IMG/VR virus record: IMGVR_UViG_3300046515_000179
Location: 1-31,370 of that record
Length of the DNA: 31,370 bases
Strand: one strand, 5' to 3'
From: a virus
In this document: positions 1 through 7,410 of the stretch, in pieces
How positions within the stretch are numbered: the stretch's first letter is position 1
How the letters are laid out: each line of letters opens with the position of its first letter
Notes under the pieces: generated by a model
What the model was told of the DNA's origin: nothing
Databases searched by the model: none
Seen by the model: the letters and a program-made list of their open reading frames with translations, nothing else
Made by a program: the position numbers and the translations under genes

Positions 1-187
1 ACACGCTCGCAGGATCCATCTCGTTCAACAGGTCCACCGCCCGGGCATCCACGCGGGAAAACTCAAGGGCGACTCCGGTCAGCACCAGATCAATTTCCGG
101 TACCAGGTCCGGATCCCATGCAGGACCCGCAGGCAATAAGCCACGAAGCTGAAGTCGGTATTGGTCAGCGGTTCTGGCTACAGCCAT
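1..187 (-). CDS. Mu gp48-like (DUF2313) baseplate/tail protein, 5' part only
   Basis: This is the N-terminal 62 codons of a minus-strand gene that runs off the left edge. The product begins MAVARTADQYRLQLRGLLP followed by GPAW, the usual opening of the DUF2313 / Mu gp48 family, a baseplate component that acts after gp47 in contractile-tail assembly. The ATG at 187 has a GGAGG ribosome-binding site 7 nt upstream, and the gene overlaps the end of the gp47 gene by 10 bases, so the two are translationally coupled. The family and gene order (gp46-gp47-gp48) are those of Mu-type tails. The C-terminus, and any fibre genes that normally follow, cannot be seen. Confidence 0.85.
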   Translation of the reverse strand, partial: MAVARTADQYRLQLRGLLPAGPAWDPDLVPEIDLVLTGVALEFSRVDARAVDLLNEMDPASV

Positions 188-1221
188 GTGATACCTCCGA
201 ACGTCAGCAGTTGATTGGCGGCTGCGACGACATCAGCCGCCGGCACGCTCAGATGATGATCGGTCTCGCCGGACGATCCACTGATGGCTTCAGCAATGTG
301 GGTCAGCAGAAGCGTTTCGCCTAACCCGGCTTCACGTTCATGCAGATCGATCAGCTGCGCCTGAATTGCTGCCCTCACCACGGAGGTGTCCGGTACTGCA
401 TGGATGCTGTACAGCACCGGCACCTTGGCTGGTGGCAAGACGTAAAGCTCTGCCGTCACGGGGCGCCTGAAAGGAGCTTCGATGTAAGCCTTCACCTCGG
501 CCAGCTGTGTTGGATTCGGGATTGGCTCGACATCCCCATCGCGCATTACGAACAAGCCCACCGTGCCAGGCCCTAGATAATTGCGCCGACACCAAGCGCG
601 GGTGATGCCCGGCACCTCTAGAGCCCAAGTTTCATAGTCGTCCGCCGAGCCGCCATGTGGTATTACCCGATAAGATCGCACCACCCTTGCGCGGAGTGAC
701 TCAACGCTTTCCTTGGCGATGCCTCCCACCACACCAGGCGCCAGAACTGTGAACTGGTTTGTCACGCCAGCAACCGGCTGCACTAGGGTTAAGGTCAGTC
801 CCGCATCAGCGTTGCCCAAGACACCTGCGTCAACAGCCTCGACCGTGGTGGTGTTCAGCCCGGCCACGGTGGTGACACTTGTTGTCACTTTGTAGGTACG
901 CCCGTCCCCCGCCTGCAACACCACATCAACGTCGAGCACGGCACCTGCTGCCGCAGTAAAGTTCACCGGTCCCTCAGCGGGTTGAGCAGGCTTGCGGGGC
1001 TGGTTCAGTCGCAGCAGCGCGACTCGCTCCAACGTTTCTTCATCAGCCCGATCCGGCAATATTTGTTCAGCGATCCAGTCGAGATAGCCGTACAAGCCAT
1101 AGGCCGTGCCACCCAAGGTTCTGGCTAACACCTGCGCATCGGAGCGGCGCAGCGAGTCGCTTGCCAGATCGCCCTGGGTGCGCCCAATCAAGACAGGTAA
1201 CGAAGGCGTTTCAAACGGCAT
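178..1221 (-). CDS. Baseplate J family protein (Mu gp47-like)
   Basis: A 347-residue protein of the baseplate J/gp47 family, which forms the wedge that surrounds the hub and triggers sheath contraction. It begins MPFETPSLPVLIGRTQGDL and has the characteristic central beta-rich region (around residues 85-160, Val/Thr-rich) followed by the conserved segment ESVESLRARVVRSYR and then GGSADDYETWALEVPGI (about 170-210), which is diagnostic of this family. Length is normal. The ATG at 1221 overlaps the end of the gp46 gene by 11 bases. It belongs to the leftward late operon. Confidence 0.93.
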   Translation of the reverse strand: MPFETPSLPVLIGRTQGDLASDSLRRSDAQVLARTLGGTAYGLYGYLDWIAEQILPDRADEETLERVALLRLNQPRKPAQPAEGPVNFTAAAGAVLDVDVVLQAGDGRTYKVTTSVTTVAGLNTTTVEAVDAGVLGNADAGLTLTLVQPVAGVTNQFTVLAPGVVGGIAKESVESLRARVVRSYRVIPHGGSADDYETWALEVPGITRAWCRRNYLGPGTVGLFVMRDGDVEPIPNPTQLAEVKAYIEAPFRRPVTAELYVLPPAKVPVLYSIHAVPDTSVVRAAIQAQLIDLHEREAGLGETLLLTHIAEAISGSSGETDHHLSVPAADVVAAANQLLTFGGITWL

Positions 1222-1609
1222 AGATCACCTGCCAAGAAGAGGGTTGTTTGATTTCAAGCCGAGCACCGCTGGAGACAGTCAGCGTGGGAATCAGATTCAA
1301 CCGGTTGATATCGACCTTTTCGCTGGCAATGACGACGTCGGTCACGTGGCCATCATCCAGCAACCATTGCAGGGCTTCGCGCGCGTAGGCCTCTGCATCA
1401 CGTTGTGTTTGTGGTGTTAGCTTCACCCGCCGCAACAGCCACAAGCGCGAACCGATACGGTCATCGGCAATGGCTGGGTAACTGTCCCCCCACCAGCCGA
1501 AACGTTCGTCGTCATCAACACGATCATCTGTTTCGGCGCGGCGCCAGGTGTACAGACTGATGGTCACAGCACGAATCAGCGAAGCCTCTAGATCAGAACT
1601 GATGACCAT
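1211..1609 (-). CDS. Mu gp46-like baseplate protein (GP46 family)
   Basis: A 132-residue protein of the Mu gp46 / phage GP46 family, a small baseplate wedge protein. The central segment holds FGWWGDSYPAI followed by GSRLWLLRRVKLT, which is the family signature. I chose the ATG at 1609 because a GGAGG site lies 6 nt upstream; an in-frame TTG at 1615 is directly next to that site and is too close to be used. The neighbours gp45 and gp47 confirm the assignment. Confidence 0.88.
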   Translation of the reverse strand: MVISSDLEASLIRAVTISLYTWRRAETDDRVDDDERFGWWGDSYPAIADDRIGSRLWLLRRVKLTPQTQRDAEAYAREALQWLLDDGHVTDVVIASEKVDINRLNLIPTLTVSSGARLEIKQPSSWQVIYAV

Positions 1610-1611
1610 GA

Positions 1612-2118
1612 TCAACCTCCCGCGACTGGTGCGCCGCTCTGGCCACTACCGGCTTGAACGCCACCGTGAGGGTGATGAATCTGGCTGACACCAGCCGCAA
1701 CCTGATCACCTTGCGAGACGATTTTCCCGGTCTGGTTGATTACGGGGGTGTCAATGTTCACAGCCGTCGTCGCCTTGATGTTGAGCGTGCCTGTCTCTAT
1801 GTCGATGATCCGGCCACGCTTGAAATGAATCCGATCACCTTCGTCGGTGAAGATTGCCACCTCACCCGGCTCAAGCTCCTGTATGCGGTACCGGCGATCA
1901 GTCGCCACCAAAACCACCGCATGGGATCGGTCACCGCCGATGAACGCAGTGAGTACTTCGGCCCCGGCCAGCGGGTTGCTGGTGAATCCGTAAGGTTCGA
2001 AATGTTCGGCGCCATCTTTGAGCTCGCCGGCGGTGAGGCGAACTTGTAGGCTCTGAAGCTTCTTGGCTGCATCGACCAGCACAACCGTGCCGCGAGCCAG
2101 CATAGTTTTGAGGTTCAT
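1612..2118 (-). CDS. Baseplate assembly protein V / central spike (Mu gp45-like)
   Basis: A 168-residue gpV/gp45-type spike protein, the needle at the tip of the contractile tail. An N-terminal OB-like region (about residues 10-90: QSLQVRLTAGELKDGAEHFEPYG begins it) is followed by a repetitive beta-prism segment (about 90-135) and a C-terminal tip containing IHHPHGG. A His-x-His motif at this place coordinates a metal ion in known spikes of P2 and Mu. The gene ends 2 nt upstream of the gp46 start. Length is normal for the family (Mu gp45 is about 200 residues). Confidence 0.9.
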   Translation of the reverse strand: MNLKTMLARGTVVLVDAAKKLQSLQVRLTAGELKDGAEHFEPYGFTSNPLAGAEVLTAFIGGDRSHAVVLVATDRRYRIQELEPGEVAIFTDEGDRIHFKRGRIIDIETGTLNIKATTAVNIDTPVINQTGKIVSQGDQVAAGVSQIHHPHGGVQAGSGQSGAPVAGG

Positions 2119-3230
2119 TTTTTGGGCTCGTAGTCAGCGGGAATGAGGTATTCGAAGTTGTCGCCCTTGCCGCCCTTCTTCACTTTTCGTTTGCCGTGCG
2201 GATCCTTGGGCTCAGGCTCAAAACTCTCAGGCGGCCCCAGTTCCAGCTTGGTGAGAGTCCCCTGCTCGCTCAACGTGTAGGTGATGCGCGAGATCAACAT
2301 GTCGCGATCCATGCCAATGATGGGGTCGATCACGCGGGTGATCATGTTGTGCCGCCAAAGCTGACCATTAGACTGACGCCAGCCTTGCACCACATAGGTG
2401 ACGGTCATCGCCTTCCCCATACGGCTGCTGCGTTCCCAATTGGCCCGGGCACTCGCGAGCTCGTTGGTCACCTGTCCGGACTCCTGAATGATCAGGACGC
2501 GCTTGCGGGTCGTGCGGTCATCGGTCAGGACTGCGGATACTTCCGCGGCGTCGGGGCCGAACTCAACGTCGGTTCCGCTCTTTTGTCCCAGCACCTGGTA
2601 CTCTGAAAATACGCCGGAGAAATCGAGCGGCGCCTCGCCGGTCTTGACGTTCTTACCGACCTCCACTGCATCAAAGGTACGCCCACCACTGCCGGGGCTG
2701 GCCAGCACTGCCGCACCGCGCGCGTCGTCAGTGGAGAACACCCGAAACAACGTCAGCAGCCTGTCGATGGAGGCGAACGCCGTCTCTCCCGGCTCGATGG
2801 TGTGGTCGGAAAGTTTGCCGCCCTCAGGGATCTCGCTGGTGACCCCGATGCCATAAGGCGCAGCCAACGCCTTGACAATGGACAGCACCGACTGGTTGTT
2901 CCATTGACCCGGCTTGTTGACTGCCGCGCAGTCGACCAGGTCCGCAGTCAATGATCGGCCACTGATAGATTTGGTGATTTGTTTATCGTCATGGCTGACC
3001 GGCGTTGCGAATACCCAAGCGGTCAGCACCAGGTCATCACCGATCCGCACCTGGCACTTGTCACCCTGGCGGATTGGAATGTTCTGAATCTGCCCGGGCC
3101 ACTTCCAGGTCAACGACACGTTGAAGGAACGGGCCTGATCTTCAAGCCCGGCAGTGATTTCTACGGATTTCCAGCCGAAGTAATCCATGCCGCCAACCGT
3201 GAGGCTGACCGCGTTTTGATCATCAGGCAT
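2115..3230 (-). CDS. Baseplate hub protein (Mu gpP/gp44-like, late control D type)
   Basis: A 371-residue hub protein, the equivalent of Mu gpP (gp44) and distant relative of T4 gp27 and P2 gpD. It starts MPDDQNAVSLTVGG and has the usual order of an N-terminal beta domain with GDKCQVRIGDD (about residue 55-65), a middle domain, and a C-terminal half with SRMGKAMTVTYVVQGWRQ and RDMLISRITYTLSEQGT. The Lys-rich C-terminus is typical. Stop and start overlap the downstream spike gene by 4 bases (ATGA). It connects tube and spike in the virion. Confidence 0.9.
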   Translation of the reverse strand: MPDDQNAVSLTVGGMDYFGWKSVEITAGLEDQARSFNVSLTWKWPGQIQNIPIRQGDKCQVRIGDDLVLTAWVFATPVSHDDKQITKSISGRSLTADLVDCAAVNKPGQWNNQSVLSIVKALAAPYGIGVTSEIPEGGKLSDHTIEPGETAFASIDRLLTLFRVFSTDDARGAAVLASPGSGGRTFDAVEVGKNVKTGEAPLDFSGVFSEYQVLGQKSGTDVEFGPDAAEVSAVLTDDRTTRKRVLIIQESGQVTNELASARANWERSSRMGKAMTVTYVVQGWRQSNGQLWRHNMITRVIDPIIGMDRDMLISRITYTLSEQGTLTKLELGPPESFEPEPKDPHGKRKVKKGGKGDNFEYLIPADYEPKK

Positions 3231-3232
3231 GG

Positions 3233-4519
3233 TTACCTCTGGGCGATTTTTATGGGCACTGAGGGCACGAAGCCCGGGTGTTGAATGCGGTTGCGCTGCA
3301 CAACCTCGGGCGCTCGCGTGGCATCACCAAAGCGACGATAAGCCAGCACCAACGCCGACAAGCTTTCCGCTGGGGTGACCTCAACCAACTTCACGCCCGA
3401 CTGCGCGACGGCCGTCAGGTGTTTCACCACGGTTTGGCGGAAAGTGTTCAGCACCAGGTAATGCGCCGGGTCGGCCTTCAGCGACGCCTCATGAATAGCT
3501 TCGTTGAGAGTGTCGCGCAGCTCGATCACATCATCGGCCACCGGCACGTCCGGCCGCACAATCGGCTGCACCGCCTGCTGATCAACCGACGGCATCGACT
3601 CTATTGACTCTGGCTGCGTGGCCACAGGCAGTTCGCTGACGATCAGGCCGATCTGCACCAGTGTCGAATCCTGCACCAAGTTTGCCGCCGCCTGCGAAGC
3701 AGTGATCGCATCGGTACCACCAACCGTGCTGACGGTGTTGATGCTGCTGACTGCTTCCGTTTGCTGGGTGGCTTCGGCAACTGCCGCCCGATAACCGCCG
3801 CCAGTATTACCGCCCGAGCTTGACCGACCGCTAGAACTTGAACCAAAAAAATTGAAGCCTGAAAAGCTGCTGAAGTAGCTGGAAAAGAGTGAGGACAGCG
3901 AGCCAGGGGAATTGATCAGCGACTGCGCAAAACCCGTGACATCAGTGAAGACACTCACGAACGGCGCGAACTGCTGCTGAATGACAGAGAAGACGTTCGT
4001 CAGGCTGTTGCGCATTTGCATAAGCCCCAATCGCGCCTGGTTCACGGTGCCCATTGCGGTCTGATAACGATTGAGCGACGACGTCAACAGGCTTTCAGAC
4101 GAATCCACCACCTGAGCTTGCGTGTTGACCTTAGCCGCCGGTGTCTTCAACGGCACGTCGGGATAGAACGTCAGATCAAAGCTGATCATGCCGCCGCCCA
4201 TGAGGTCGTGAGACATCTCACACTCGCCGGCCTTGACCTGCATTTTTCCAAGCCACGGGTGGACCAGCTCCCCACCACCCGGCGTGTTCAACGCTTCAAT
4301 CAACTTATCTCGACGGTCAAAGCAATCAGCGCCGATGACCCACCCCGTCATCTTGTGCACTTGGGACTGCTTGCCCAGTTGCTCGAAGAACGGTGTATCC
4401 CGCTGCGGAAATTCGTGCAGCTGTCCCTTCATGCCGACCGGCACCGAAGTCTGAGGGATCAAGAAGCTGATCCCCCGGAACGAAGCCGGCAACAACTGTT
4501 CACGCCACGTTGCCGTCAT
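3233..4519 (-). CDS. Tail/DNA circulation protein (Mu gpN-like)
   Basis: A 428-residue protein of the DNA circularisation N family (Mu gpN). The N-terminal domain (residues 1-120) carries the family pattern WREQLLPASFRGISFLI, HEFPQRDTPFFEQLG and GGELVHPWLGKMQV. A low-complexity stretch rich in Ser, Phe and Gly follows around residues 215-245, then a C-terminal helical half. The family name is historical; in Mu-type tails it acts as a baseplate/tail component. The ATG at 4519 overlaps the tape-measure stop by 4 bases. Confidence 0.9.
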   Translation of the reverse strand: MTATWREQLLPASFRGISFLIPQTSVPVGMKGQLHEFPQRDTPFFEQLGKQSQVHKMTGWVIGADCFDRRDKLIEALNTPGGGELVHPWLGKMQVKAGECEMSHDLMGGGMISFDLTFYPDVPLKTPAAKVNTQAQVVDSSESLLTSSLNRYQTAMGTVNQARLGLMQMRNSLTNVFSVIQQQFAPFVSVFTDVTGFAQSLINSPGSLSSLFSSYFSSFSGFNFFGSSSSGRSSSGGNTGGGYRAAVAEATQQTEAVSSINTVSTVGGTDAITASQAAANLVQDSTLVQIGLIVSELPVATQPESIESMPSVDQQAVQPIVRPDVPVADDVIELRDTLNEAIHEASLKADPAHYLVLNTFRQTVVKHLTAVAQSGVKLVEVTPAESLSALVLAYRRFGDATRAPEVVQRNRIQHPGFVPSVPIKIAQR

Positions 4520-6579
4520 AGGTTGGGCCTCATAATACCGATCGATCGAGTACCGACACTGGGCTTGATGTTCAGGCCTGGCTGGTTGGTTTTGGCTTGG
4601 TCAACGGTGGTGCCCGGCGGTGCGCCGTTGAGATTGATGTTGAGTTCACCATTGAGTTTCGGTGCTTGGTTGGCCGATGCCTGCTGAAGCAGCCCGCTGG
4701 ACTGATTGGCCAGATTCGGCCGACTCAACAACTTGTCAGTACTCGGGATGCCTGCCGCGTTGTTCATCATCCGCTGGTAACGCTGAGCACCCTCGACTGC
4801 GCCGGCTTCAACGAACGCGCCATCACCGCCGCCCGGTCCGGCGTTGCGTACTCGTTGCTCTTCGGCAAACTCGTTGGCTTTGTTGGTCGCGGTTTTGATG
4901 ATGCCTTCACCACCCTCGCCGCCGCCGAAATACTTCATCATCGGTTCAATGATCGGTTTCAACTTTTCCCAAAGCTTTCCAAACCAGGCTGCAATGGGCT
5001 CCCAGTTCTTGACGATCATTCCTAGCGGCGTCCATTCGAACATACGTCCGAGGAAGTCCATCACCGGCGTGGAGACGGCCACCAATACATTCCACAACGA
5101 CGAGAACAGCTCGGTCAGCGGCCCCCAGTTTTCGATCACCAGTCCGATCGGGGAGAATGCAAACGCCTGCTTGAACCAGCCCCACAGGACCATGGCCGGA
5201 CCTTTGATCTTTTCCCAGATCGCTTCGAAGTACGGCGCAACCGTCGCCCAGTTGGCAATCAATAAGCCCGCTGCGATCGCAATTCCACGAACGATCAACC
5301 CGACCGGAGACATCGTCGTAACGGCGCTCAGGATCTTGGTTGCTACCACTGCCCCCATCACTGCTAAACGCAACACACCGAAGGCAACGCCAGCACCCAA
5401 CACCCCACGGATTACGCCAGGGTGCTCAGCGGCAAGCGAAGACATTTGGGAAATAGCTGGGCCGATCTGGTCCATGAAGTCATTGAACGGCGGCAGGAGA
5501 CCGGAACCTACAGCAACGCCCAAGCGGGTGACCTTGTTGGTCAGCAGCTGCATGGAGTTGGCAGTGGTCGCAGACCGCGCCGTGTATTCCGCCTCCATCG
5601 AACCCGCAAATTTTCCTTCCTTGCCTACTGCACCGAAACTGGACTTCAACAGATCGAGGTTGGTCAACAGTGGCGCGATCGCGGACACCGACTCAGTACC
5701 GAAGAGCTGCGTCAGTAACCCGGCCTGCTTCGCCGGATCAACCTTGGCGATGCGCTCCAGCACGTCTTCGATGGTGCCCTGGGCGTCCTTTTGCATGCTC
5801 TTCGAAACTTGCTTCACGTCCAGCCGCAGCGACTTGAAAGCATCCGATTGCTGTTTGGTGGCCGCACTGCCTTTGGTCAGCGACAGCATGAAGTTCTTCA
5901 TGCCCGTCGCAGCCACTTCACTGGGCACGCCCACGCCGGCGAGCGTTGCGCCCATCGCGGCAACTTGCCCCGCCGACAGGCCGGCGATGCCACCCAACGA
6001 ACCGATACGGGTCACGATGTCGGAGATCTGCGCCGCCGACGAAGGGCCGATGTTGCTCAGGTAGTTGATCTTGTCAGCCAGGGTAACGACTTCCGGCTGC
6101 GTCATTTTGAATGAGGTCCGCCACTTCGCCATCATGTCGCCGGACTGGTCCGCTGTCTGATCGAAAGCGATCCCCATTTTCACCGCGTCCTCGGCGAACT
6201 GCTTCAGCTCACCACGGGCGAAACCGGCCTGGCCACCGGCGGCAACGATGGCCGCGATGCCGCTCGCCGCCATCGGCATTTTCTCCGACATATCAAGCAC
6301 GTCCTGCCCCATCTGCTTGAACTGTTCGGGCGTGTCGAAGGTGACGACCTTCTTCACGTCCGCCATGGATGTTTCAAATTCCATGGCTGCACGGGCACCA
6401 GCGATGAACGGCGCCGCAAAGGCGCCGCCCTGCAACATATCCTTGAAGCCGATGTTGCCAAGGCCGGTGCTGTTCATCTGTTTGCGGAAGCCCGCAACGT
6501 TCTTGCGGATCCCGGTCAGTGTCGGCGACAGCTTGTCGACGCCGGTGATCAACGCCTTGAGCTGAAACTTGTCCGCCAT
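4516..6579 (-). CDS. Phage tail tape measure protein
   Basis: A 687-residue tape measure protein that sets tail length. The N-terminal half has the TP901-type core pattern: AAMEFETSMADVKKVVTFDT, then alternating Ala/Gly helices up to about residue 330. Hydrophobic segments lie near residues 385-450 (GVIRGVLGAGVAFGVLRLAV and following). A typical region of repeated W-x2-I/L and LFSSLWN motifs follows. The ATG at 6579 overlaps the frameshift-product stop (TGATG); a GTG one codon upstream is also possible. The length suggests a tail near 100 nm by the usual 1.5 Angstrom per residue rule (inference). Confidence 0.93.
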   Translation of the reverse strand: MADKFQLKALITGVDKLSPTLTGIRKNVAGFRKQMNSTGLGNIGFKDMLQGGAFAAPFIAGARAAMEFETSMADVKKVVTFDTPEQFKQMGQDVLDMSEKMPMAASGIAAIVAAGGQAGFARGELKQFAEDAVKMGIAFDQTADQSGDMMAKWRTSFKMTQPEVVTLADKINYLSNIGPSSAAQISDIVTRIGSLGGIAGLSAGQVAAMGATLAGVGVPSEVAATGMKNFMLSLTKGSAATKQQSDAFKSLRLDVKQVSKSMQKDAQGTIEDVLERIAKVDPAKQAGLLTQLFGTESVSAIAPLLTNLDLLKSSFGAVGKEGKFAGSMEAEYTARSATTANSMQLLTNKVTRLGVAVGSGLLPPFNDFMDQIGPAISQMSSLAAEHPGVIRGVLGAGVAFGVLRLAVMGAVVATKILSAVTTMSPVGLIVRGIAIAAGLLIANWATVAPYFEAIWEKIKGPAMVLWGWFKQAFAFSPIGLVIENWGPLTELFSSLWNVLVAVSTPVMDFLGRMFEWTPLGMIVKNWEPIAAWFGKLWEKLKPIIEPMMKYFGGGEGGEGIIKTATNKANEFAEEQRVRNAGPGGGDGAFVEAGAVEGAQRYQRMMNNAAGIPSTDKLLSRPNLANQSSGLLQQASANQAPKLNGELNINLNGAPPGTTVDQAKTNQPGLNIKPSVGTRSIGIMRPNL

Positions 6580-6743
6580 CACTGCACCTGCTGAAGTTCG
6601 TTAATGCGTTGGGCGTGCTCAAGGCATTCCGTGAGCGCATCCAGTGGCCTGGCCATCATCTGTTCGGGGTCAACCTTCCAGAACCAGGCCAGGTCGTAGG
6701 CGACTGAAATCAGGTCGTTGATGGAGCCGACGCCGCACTCATG
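6579..6743 (-). CDS. -1 frameshift extension of the tail assembly chaperone (GpG-T-like second domain)
   Basis: The apparent gap between chaperone and tape measure is an open -1 frame without its own start. Codons zero-frame are GGT TTT TTC, so the heptamer T TTT TTC (6T then C, bases 6743-6749 on the minus strand) is a canonical X XXY YYZ slip site. After slipping, 54 residues are added, beginning HECGVGSINDLISVAYDLAW and including FWKVDPEQMMARPL and LEHAQRINELQ, and the stop TGA overlaps the tape measure ATG. This gives a fusion of about 142 residues. Frameshifted chaperones at exactly this place are known in most long-tailed phages; the slip itself is inferred. Confidence 0.82.
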   Translation of the reverse strand, partial: HECGVGSINDLISVAYDLAWFWKVDPEQMMARPLDALTECLEHAQRINELQQVQ

Positions 6744-7006
6744 AAAAAACCGGCAACCGCCCAGCTCAGCGCGTTGAGGTCAGCCAGGTCCAGTTGGTTG
6801 ACCGATGACGGAGGGATGCCCGCACAGACCGCGATGTATTTCGCTGCCACATCCATGTCGAGCCCGACCTCTTCGTTCTTGTCGATCCGATACGGCAGCG
6901 CCTTGATGGCACGTACTTCCTGCACAGTCGGTCGACGTAGCGCCAGCTCAGTCAGAGGCTCGCCATGGGCCTCAATGGCCACCTGAAGTTTTACTGCGCC
7001 CGTCAT
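6710..7006 (-). CDS. Tail assembly chaperone (Mu gp41-like), unshifted product
   Basis: A 98-residue protein of the Mu gp41 / phage tail assembly chaperone type. It carries the pattern LTELALRRPTVQEVRAIKAL and DLADLNALSWAVAGFF that defines this family. The chaperone coats the tape measure and brings it to the tube. I prefer ATG 7006, which overlaps the tube stop (ATGA) and has AAGGGG 7 nt upstream, over ATG 7012. The zero-frame product ends 30 nt after the slip site at 6743-6749; the shifted product is described separately. Confidence 0.88.
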   Translation of the reverse strand: MTGAVKLQVAIEAHGEPLTELALRRPTVQEVRAIKALPYRIDKNEEVGLDMDVAAKYIAVCAGIPPSSVNQLDLADLNALSWAVAGFFMSAASAPSTT

Positions 7007-7350
7007 TGCCATACCCCTTTGATGCCGTCGAATTGCAGTTCAATGGTGCCGTCATCACCTTTCGACGTCGGCTCGTCGACCAGGTACGCACCCGAGAGCA
7101 CGTAGACCTTGCCGTTGTTGAATTCACAGGTGACCGTCATGTCAGTGCCTTCGGTCAACGTCTTGATCGATAGCGCCGGGTCATGGATGGCGGTCATTTT
7201 CAGATAAGGTGCCAGCTCTTCTTCCTTGTAGAAACCCGGATAAACCGTCTCTCGTTTTTTATCCATCAACGGCGCTTCGGCGCCACCGGTGACGGTCAGC
7301 TGCATGCCGTCCACCTTGATGTAGGCCGTGCCCGCTACTTTTTTGCCCAT
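7003..7350 (-). CDS. Phage tail tube protein (Mu gpM-like)
   Basis: A 115-residue inner tube protein. It begins MGKKVAGTAYIKVDGMQLTV and carries the family features PLMDKKRETVYPGFYKEE, a TVTCEFNNGKVYVL strand pair, and a C-terminal GTIELQFDGIKG. Rings of this protein stack to form the DNA channel inside the sheath. GGAG lies 8 nt upstream of the ATG. It follows the sheath gene after a terminator-like hairpin (7371-7393), which may limit readthrough. Confidence 0.92.
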   Translation of the reverse strand: MGKKVAGTAYIKVDGMQLTVTGGAEAPLMDKKRETVYPGFYKEEELAPYLKMTAIHDPALSIKTLTEGTDMTVTCEFNNGKVYVLSGAYLVDEPTSKGDDGTIELQFDGIKGVWQ

Positions 7351-7370
7351 GGGTTGTATCTCCAGAATGA

Positions 7371-7393
7371 AAAAGCCCGCTCGGGGCGGGCTT
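7371..7393 (-). terminator. Terminator-like hairpin between sheath and tube genes
   Basis: On the minus strand AGCCCGC, loop CCCGA, GCGGGCT is followed by a run of T (TTTTT then C). The stem is 7 bp and perfect. It sits downstream of the sheath stop and upstream of the tube gene, inside the late operon, so it can only be a partial terminator or a processed 3' end, or be passed by antiterminated polymerase. Confidence 0.7.
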
Positions 7394-7410
7394 GGTGATC
7401 GTGGTCAGCG

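Noticed and set aside
2251-2262. CTCTCACCAAG on the minus strand as another copy of the conserved core
   Set aside because: It lies inside the hub gene reading frame, is only a partial match and has no pairing flanks.
4844-6064. Plus-strand open frame of about 400 codons
   Set aside because: Antisense to the tape measure gene; Ala/Pro/Thr-rich without family pattern.
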